From positions 1 to 33,082 of the forward strand of contig JAGLBK010000006.1 in assembly GCA_018260275.1 (NCBI GenBank): a stretch of DNA of 33,082 bases, given 5' to 3'. The stretch is from Deinococcus sp. Lineage in GTDB: Bacteria > Deinococcota > Deinococci > Deinococcales > Deinococcaceae. The first letter of the stretch is position 1. Each line of letters begins with the position of its first letter. Below the pieces are notes generated by a model that searched no databases, had not been told where the DNA came from, and saw only the letters and a list, made by a program, of their open reading frames with translations. A program made the translations under genes and the position numbers. Shown here one piece after another: positions 28,389-33,082 of this stretch.

Positions 28389-29605
28389 TTTTCCTCCTCT
28401 TGCTGCGGCGGCTGGGTAAAGGGCGGCGCGGCGAGTACCTGCTTGGCAATCTGAAAGGCGCGGTTGGCGACCGGAACGCCCGCGTAAACCGCCACCTGCA
28501 TGAAGGTTTCGCGCAGTTCGTCGGGTGTGACCCCCGTGTTGAAGGTCGAACGAATATGCATTTCCAGTTCGTGCTCACGCGGCAGGGCGGTCAGCACGGC
28601 GATGGTGATGAGGTGGCGGGTGTGGGTATCGAGCGTTCCCCGCGTCCAGGGGCCGCCCCAGGCGTACTCGGTGATGTAGGCCTGAAAATCGCGGTCGAGG
28701 TCGGTCACGTTGTTCGTCGCCCGGTCCACATGCGCGTCGCCCAGCACCCGGCGGCGCACCGCCATGCCCGCGTCGTAGCGGTTATTTGCGGCTGCTAACG
28801 TACCCATAAAGTCGCGGATATGCCCCGCCACCACATTCGGCTGCTCGACGCTGGGAATGTGCGCCGCGTCCGGAATCAGGTGAATGGGACAGTTCAGCGC
28901 CCCCGCCAGCTCGCGGTTCAAGTCTGGGGTGGTCGAGGCATCCAGTTCGCCGCACAGCACCACCGCCGGAACCTTCAGGCTGGCTGTCTGCGCGTGCAGG
29001 TCGGTGTCGCGCAGCGCCGCGCAGGTGCCGCCGTAGCCGTCGGGCGTGGTGCGCGTGAGCATGTTCAGGTAGCCGCGTGCTGCGGCGGGCTGCTCCTCGA
29101 AGAATCTGGGCGTGAACCAGCGGCTCAGTGCCCCGCTCGCCACCCGGCCCAGGTCACCCGCTTCGGCGGCAGCAATGCGCTCGTTCCAGCTGTCCGCTGT
29201 GCCGATTTTCAGGCCGGTGTCGCACAGCACCAGCCCCGCGACGCGCTCGGGGAAAGCTGCCGCGAAGTCCTGAGCAATCATCCCGCCCACCGAAACGCCG
29301 ACCAGCACGACCTTATCCAGCTTTAACGTGTCGAGCAGCGCGGCGAGGTCTAAGGTGTGGTCGCGCATGGTGTAAGGCATCGGCGGCGCATCCGAGAGGC
29401 CATGCCCGCGCTTGTCGTATTGCAGAGTGCGGAAGTGCACCCCCAGTTGCGCGACCACGTCGTTCCAGATGCGGAAATCGCTGCCCAGCGAGTTCAGAAA
29501 GACCAGCATCGGCCCCCCGTTCTGCGTCCCGCTCAGGCGGTAATGCAGCGTGACTCCGGCAGCGTCGGCAAATGTTGGAATGCCCATCACAGCTCCCCCG
29601 GTCAT
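28385..29605 (-). CDS. pcaL: Fused 3-oxoadipate enol-lactonase / 4-carboxymuconolactone decarboxylase
   Basis: 406 aa, the PcaD-PcaC fusion known as PcaL in actinobacteria. Residues 8-268 are an alpha/beta hydrolase with Ser105 in GVSVGG, Asp222 in GELDAS and His249 in DAAHIP, which hydrolyses the enol-lactone to 3-oxoadipate. Residues 277-395 are the decarboxylase (RRRVLGDAHVD, TRHLITIAVLTAL, HIRSTFNTGVTPDEL). One protein thus does two consecutive steps. The ATG at 29605 overlaps the pobA stop (ATGA); an ATG at 29587 with GGGGGAG upstream is an equally good start. Confidence 0.94.
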   Translation of the reverse strand: MTGGAVMGIPTFADAAGVTLHYRLSGTQNGGPMLVFLNSLGSDFRIWNDVVAQLGVHFRTLQYDKRGHGLSDAPPMPYTMRDHTLDLAALLDTLKLDKVVLVGVSVGGMIAQDFAAAFPERVAGLVLCDTGLKIGTADSWNERIAAAEAGDLGRVASGALSRWFTPRFFEEQPAAARGYLNMLTRTTPDGYGGTCAALRDTDLHAQTASLKVPAVVLCGELDASTTPDLNRELAGALNCPIHLIPDAAHIPSVEQPNVVAGHIRDFMGTLAAANNRYDAGMAVRRRVLGDAHVDRATNNVTDLDRDFQAYITEYAWGGPWTRGTLDTHTRHLITIAVLTALPREHELEMHIRSTFNTGVTPDELRETFMQVAVYAGVPVANRAFQIAKQVLAAPPFTQPPQQEEEK

Positions 29606-30810
29606 AGGTCCACCGCCAGGCCCACGTAATTCTCGGCCAGGGCGGTTGCGGCGGCCTGCGAGTGCGCCACATAGTCGAGGTCGGCGAGGTGGATGCGCTG
29701 CTCGAAGTCGGATTCCTCGGGGTTGCGGTGCAGCATGGTGGTCATGTACCAGCTGAAGCGCTCGGCCTTCCAGACGCGGCGTACGGCCTCGGCGGAGTAG
29801 CTGTCCAGCTTGCCCGCGTCACCGGACTTGTAGAACTGCGTCAGGGCGCGGCTCAGGCGCAGCACATCGCCCACTGCCAGATTCAGCCCCTTGGCCCCGG
29901 TAGGCGGCACGATATGCGCGGCGTCGCCCGCCAGGAACAGGTTGCCGTGGCGCATCGTCTCGCAGACGAAACTCCGCATCCCGATAATCCCTTTCTGAAA
30001 AATCTTGCCCTCGGTCAGCGTGCTGTCGGCGGTATCCAGGCGGGCGTGCAACTCGTCCCAGATGCGCTCGTCGGGGTAATTGGCGATGTCGTCCCCTTTA
30101 GAAGTATGTGGGGGGTCGCACTGGATGTACATGCGCTGCACCGTGTCGCTGCGGGTCGAGAGCAGGGCGAAGCCGCGTTCATGGTTGCTGTAAATCAGTT
30201 CGTGGTAACTGGGCGGGGCTTCGACCAGCACGCCCAGCCAGCCGAAGGGATAGACCTTCTGGTACTCGCGGCGCAACTCCTTGGGAATCGCCTGACGGCT
30301 CGGCCCGTGAAAGCCGTCGCATCCGGCGATAAAGTCGCACTGGATTTCGCACGCTTTGCCATCCGGCCTCGTGTAAGTCAGGCGCGGCTGTTTGGCTTCG
30401 ATGTCGTGCAACTGTACGTCTTTGACGCCAAAAACGATGTCCTGGCCCTGCGCCAGCAGCTCGGCAATCAGGTCTTTCAGGACCTCGTGCTGTGGGTACA
30501 CGATGACCTGTTTGCCCCCGGTCAGGTCAACAAAATCCAGGTGGTGCCGCTCGCCCAGAAATTGCAGGGTGATGCCCCGGTGAAAGTGACCTTCCTTGTC
30601 CATGCGCCCGCCGACACCCAGTTCGCGCATCAGGTCTGCCGTCCACTGTTCCAGCACCCCGGCGCGAATGGTTTCCTCGATAGCGCCGCGCTCCCGGCTG
30701 TCGAGCACGATGCTTTCTATCCCTTCACGGCGCAGCAGCAGCGCCAGAAAAAGTCCCGCCGGGCCTGCGCCGTTAATGCCCACCTGTACGCGCTTTTGTA
30801 ATACGGTCAT
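29602..30810 (-). CDS. pobA: 4-hydroxybenzoate 3-monooxygenase
   Basis: 402 aa flavoprotein hydroxylase that turns 4-hydroxybenzoate into protocatechuate using FAD and NAD(P)H. The FAD-binding GINGAGPAG is at 11-19, the DG motif CDGFHGPSR at 164-172 and the GD motif GDAAHIVPPTGAKGLNLA at 295-312. PPSYHELIYSNHERGFAL near 199-216 is a hallmark of PobA, with the substrate-site Tyr202. GGAGGA precedes the ATG at 30810. First gene of the pob-pca run, which feeds PcaHG directly. The short gap to the divergent IclR gene suggests control by that regulator. Confidence 0.95.
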   Translation of the reverse strand: MTVLQKRVQVGINGAGPAGLFLALLLRREGIESIVLDSRERGAIEETIRAGVLEQWTADLMRELGVGGRMDKEGHFHRGITLQFLGERHHLDFVDLTGGKQVIVYPQHEVLKDLIAELLAQGQDIVFGVKDVQLHDIEAKQPRLTYTRPDGKACEIQCDFIAGCDGFHGPSRQAIPKELRREYQKVYPFGWLGVLVEAPPSYHELIYSNHERGFALLSTRSDTVQRMYIQCDPPHTSKGDDIANYPDERIWDELHARLDTADSTLTEGKIFQKGIIGMRSFVCETMRHGNLFLAGDAAHIVPPTGAKGLNLAVGDVLRLSRALTQFYKSGDAGKLDSYSAEAVRRVWKAERFSWYMTTMLHRNPEESDFEQRIHLADLDYVAHSQAAATALAENYVGLAVDL

Positions 30811-30838
30811 GCGTCCTCCAGAGTCGTTTGAAGCAGAT

Positions 30839-30858
30839 TGGTGATGAATGTCCCACCA
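30839..30858. promoter_or_regulatory. Weak inverted repeat in pobA-iclR divergent region
   Basis: TGGTG-N10-CACCA, a possible site for the IclR regulator between pobA and the regulator gene. It is short and could be chance. It overlaps the upstream start choice of the regulator gene at 30848. Confidence 0.25.
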
Positions 30859-31750
30859 CTCTGCCGGGAAAACGGCGGCGACTCAAGGGACCGATTCCAC
30901 TATGCTGAAGCTGTCTATGCTCGGAACCCTCGCCAAAGCTCAGCAGGTGCTGGACCTCTACTCGCTCTCGCGGCCAGAATGGGGCGTCGGCGAGGTCGCG
31001 GCGCAGTGCGGCTGGCCGCCGAGCAGCACGCACCTGCTGATGTCGTCGCTGGCGCAGATGGGGCTGCTGCACCGCACGGCGGCGGGGCGCTACCGCCTGG
31101 GTTTCAAGCTGCATCACCTCAGCCAGATTCTGTTGCAGAACACGCCCTGGCGCGACGTGGTGGCGGCGCGGCTGAGCGAACTGTCACGGCAGTGTGGCGA
31201 GACGACCTACGCGGCGGCGCTGGACGGCCAGCAGCTTATTGCCGTGTTCTCACTGCGAGGGCACGCGCCGGGGGCGATTTCACCCGCCGCCCTCAGCGAC
31301 CCCCTGCCACTGCACGCCAGCGCCGCCGGAAAGGTGATGCTGGCCGACCGCACCGTTCATGACCGCAGTGCCCTGCCCCGCAGATTACCCGCGCTGACCG
31401 GGCGAACCATCACCGGGCGGGCCGAGTTGTTTGAGCAATTACAGCAGGTGCGCCAGCAGGGCTACGCGCTCAATCTGGCTGAACTCCAGCCAGAACTCTG
31501 TGCGGTGGCCGCCCCGGTGTTCAACCACAGCGGAGAAGTCATCGCGGCGGTCAGTCTGCTGGCCCCGGCAGAGCGCTTCAGCACGGGGCAAGGCGAATAC
31601 ACGGCGCAGATTGTGCAGGCGGCGCGGGAGATTTCGCGGCAACTGGGCGACCTGCCCGAACGGAATGGGGCGGGCGAGCTGGTCTGGGTGTCACGCGGCG
31701 GCGTGGAGCAGTTGCAGGCACGCGGCGGACCCCGGCACAGGAAAAAATAG
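30848..31750 (+). CDS. IclR-family regulator of pob/pca genes
   Basis: 300 aa. An N-terminal winged helix-turn-helix (about 25-85: LAKAQQVLDLYS, WGVGEVAAQCGWPPSSTHLLMSSL, GRYRLGFKLHHL) is followed by an IclR effector domain (about 95-270: ETTYAAALDGQQL, LPLHASAAGKVML, APVFNHSGEVIAAVSL). IclR proteins PobR, PcaR and PcaU control 4-hydroxybenzoate and protocatechuate genes, and this one is divergent from pobA. The ATG at 30848 leaves only 37 bases to pobA. An ATG at 30902 would leave 91 bases, more room for promoters, and may be the true start. Activator or repressor action cannot be told. Confidence 0.86.
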   Translation: MSHHSAGKTAATQGTDSTMLKLSMLGTLAKAQQVLDLYSLSRPEWGVGEVAAQCGWPPSSTHLLMSSLAQMGLLHRTAAGRYRLGFKLHHLSQILLQNTPWRDVVAARLSELSRQCGETTYAAALDGQQLIAVFSLRGHAPGAISPAALSDPLPLHASAAGKVMLADRTVHDRSALPRRLPALTGRTITGRAELFEQLQQVRQQGYALNLAELQPELCAVAAPVFNHSGEVIAAVSLLAPAERFSTGQGEYTAQIVQAAREISRQLGDLPERNGAGELVWVSRGGVEQLQARGGPRHRKK

Positions 31751-31858
31751 GTGCAGGACGCCATTCCCCGCACGGCTTCTCCATCCGGTGTGAGGCGCCC
31801 CCGGCACCCCGTCAGCTTCAGCGAACACTGGGCTGAAACTTATACTGACAATAAAAGT

Positions 31859-32122
31859 ATGAAAGTCATGCTTCAGGGAGACACAGGCACGCTGACCGGG
31901 CTTCCGAACGAGCCTGACCAGCCCATCAGCCGCCTCGACCGCTACACCAAGCCCGGCACACTGTTCAAGCGGCCCGAGGAGGTCGAGATCTGGCGGCTGC
32001 CCGACGGACGCCTGATTCGCCTGGGGCGCACCGACCCGCGCGGGGAATGGAACGTGCGCTGGCGCAGCGAAAAAGCGTCAGCCGGGTTTGACCGCGGGCT
32101 TTCGCAACCGCTCGATTCTTAA
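31859..32122 (+). CDS. Small protein of unknown function
   Basis: 87 aa from the ATG at 31859; the open frame extends back to 31751 but the upstream part looks non-coding. TATACT at 31841-31846 places a start of transcription only about six bases before the ATG, a near-leaderless arrangement. The protein is hydrophilic, with no signal or membrane segment, and has a basic, Trp-containing C-terminal half (EIWRLPDGRLIRLGR). I do not recognise it. Its last 45 bases overlap the end of the converging fetB gene. Confidence 0.45.
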   Translation: MKVMLQGDTGTLTGLPNEPDQPISRLDRYTKPGTLFKRPEEVEIWRLPDGRLIRLGRTDPRGEWNVRWRSEKASAGFDRGLSQPLDS

Positions 32123-32881
32123 CCGGTCGCGGTCGTCGAACAGGCGGGTATAGGCCAGCAGGACCACGGCCAGGCTGCCCAGCGCCGAACTGGCGGCCAG
32201 TACGAACATCATCACCAGCTGGTAGCGCACGGCGTTCTGCGGGCTTTCCCCGGCCAGAATCTGCCCAGTCATCATGCCCGGCAGGCTCACGATGCCCATC
32301 ACGGTCATGCTGTTCAGGGTCGGCATCATCCCCGTTTTGACGGCGGTGGCAATCAGCGGGTGCGCGGCCTCCCAGCGGGTCGCGCCCAGCGAAAGCTGCC
32401 CCTCGATCTCGCCACGGCGAGCCTGCAGGTCGGAGGTAAAACGCTCGGCCCCCAGGGCCACGCTGGTGACCGAGTTGCCCAGAATCATCCCCAGAATCGG
32501 TACGGCGTACTGCGGCTCGAACCAGGGATGAATCTGCAGGATGCCGCTGAGAGTCAGCCCGGTCAGCAGAAAGGAACTGCCGAAAATCGCCACGAAACTG
32601 TCGAGAAACAGCGAGCGATAGCGGTATTTGGGCCGCGCCGAGGACGCCTGCGCTGCCAGCAGGGTCATGACCAGCCCGATGGCGACCACCGGCAGCGGCT
32701 GCTTGAGGGCAAAGACCCAGGCCAGAATCAGCCCGACCAGCAGCAGCTGCACAGTCATCCGCACGCCCGCGACCAGGATTTCGCGTCCCAGGCCCAGTTT
32801 CAGCCACCACGACAGGCCGATGCTGACCAGCAGCAGCACCGCCGACGCTGCGACCTGCCAGAGGGCGATTTGCAGGCTCAT
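32078..32881 (-). CDS. fetB: FetB-type ABC permease (UPF0014)
   Basis: 267 aa integral membrane protein with about seven hydrophobic segments. The pattern matches the FetB/YbbM family: VAGVRMTVQLLLVGLILAWV early, the central PILGMILGNSVTSVAL, the coupling-type segment EGQLSLGATRWEAAHPL and the late GIVSLPGMMTGQILAG. FetAB in E. coli is linked to iron export and resistance to oxidative stress, which would suit a stress-resistant host; the substrate here is not shown. Its ATG overlaps the stop of the upstream ATPase gene (ATGA), so they form a pair. Confidence 0.88.
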   Translation of the reverse strand: MSLQIALWQVAASAVLLLVSIGLSWWLKLGLGREILVAGVRMTVQLLLVGLILAWVFALKQPLPVVAIGLVMTLLAAQASSARPKYRYRSLFLDSFVAIFGSSFLLTGLTLSGILQIHPWFEPQYAVPILGMILGNSVTSVALGAERFTSDLQARRGEIEGQLSLGATRWEAAHPLIATAVKTGMMPTLNSMTVMGIVSLPGMMTGQILAGESPQNAVRYQLVMMFVLAASSALGSLAVVLLAYTRLFDDRDRLRIERLRKPAVKPG

Positions 32882-33082
32882 GCCGTCACCCCCGTCGTCA
32901 CTTCCGTCACCAGTTCTGCCACATCAGGGCGAATGGGCAACAGCCGCGTGCCGAAGCGGGTGCGCTGGGCCGGGTCGTGGCTGACCATCAACACAGCCCG
33001 CTCACCCGCCGCGCACCACTCGCTCAGCACCGCTTCGGCCCGCGCGGTGGTGTCGGGGTCGAGGGCCGAGGTCGCCTCGTCG
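32878..33082 (-). CDS. fetA: FetA-type ABC ATPase, C-terminal part
   Basis: Only the last 67 codons are in the window; the gene runs off the right edge. The visible part starts in Walker B with DEATSALDPDT and includes the switch His in VLMVSHDPAQRTRFG, both typical of an ABC ATPase. Its stop overlaps the fetB start by 4 bp, which identifies it as the partner ATPase of FetB. Length and Walker A cannot be judged. Confidence 0.85.
   Translation of the reverse strand, partial: DEATSALDPDTTARAEAVLSEWCAAGERAVLMVSHDPAQRTRFGTRLLPIRPDVAELVTEVTTGVTA

Overview
The window is high-GC, gene-dense bacterial chromosome. I infer a Deinococcus or close relative, from the overall gene style, the short palindromic intergenic repeats, a leaderless-type start at ktrB, the FMN-riboswitch riboflavin operon and the codon use. 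The sequence itself does not prove the genus. No rRNA, tRNA, CRISPR array, phage or transposase gene is visible.

Layout. (1) 1-5252: a secreted tannase/feruloyl-esterase lipoprotein, a secreted HNH-type nuclease with a C-terminal sunset-like domain plus a small overlapping partner gene, and a first feruloyl-CoA-synthase-like ligase. (2) 15079 down to 5269, minus strand: one long operon-like run of enoyl-CoA hydratase, feruloyl/coumaroyl-CoA synthase, fused two-subunit CoA-transferase, periplasmic binding protein, LivH, fused LivM-LivG, LivF and a MarR regulator. A 3-hydroxyacyl-CoA dehydrogenase is read divergently from 15249. The shared promoter region holds a palindrome overlapping both predicted -10 boxes. 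(3) 16411-18072: an S41/PDZ lipoprotein protease. (4) 21913 down to 18155: FMN riboswitch, ribD, ribE, ribBA, ribH. (5) rimO, then a frameshifted ktrB/trkH-type cation channel gene. (6) 30810 down to 25388: pobA, fused pcaDC (pcaL), pcaH, pcaG, pcaB, with a divergent IclR regulator. (7) 31859 to the end: a small unknown gene and fetB with the end of fetA.

How the genes fit together. Blocks 1, 2 and 6 read as one plant-aromatic utilisation system. An exported esterase frees hydroxycinnamates from plant material. A Liv-type ABC importer takes up an aromatic acid. CoA ligase, hydratase and 3-hydroxyacyl-CoA dehydrogenase shorten the side chain. PobA converts 4-hydroxybenzoate to protocatechuate. 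PcaHG, PcaB and PcaDC carry that to 3-oxoadipate, and the fused CoA-transferase could make 3-oxoadipyl-CoA. The hydratase keeps both acid residues of true hydratases, a dehydrogenase is present, and no vanillin dehydrogenase or vanillate demethylase is seen. This favours a beta-oxidation-like route from p-coumarate over the vanillin route from ferulate. A thiolase or thioesterase for the last step is not in the window. Substrates are inferred from families and context.

Other points of note: three gene fusions in the aromatic cluster, an intergenic repeat family with at least five copies (one bounded by 10-bp inverted repeats and supplying a stop codon), a long hairpin covering the nuclease start codon, and an unusually long variable arm in the FMN riboswitch.
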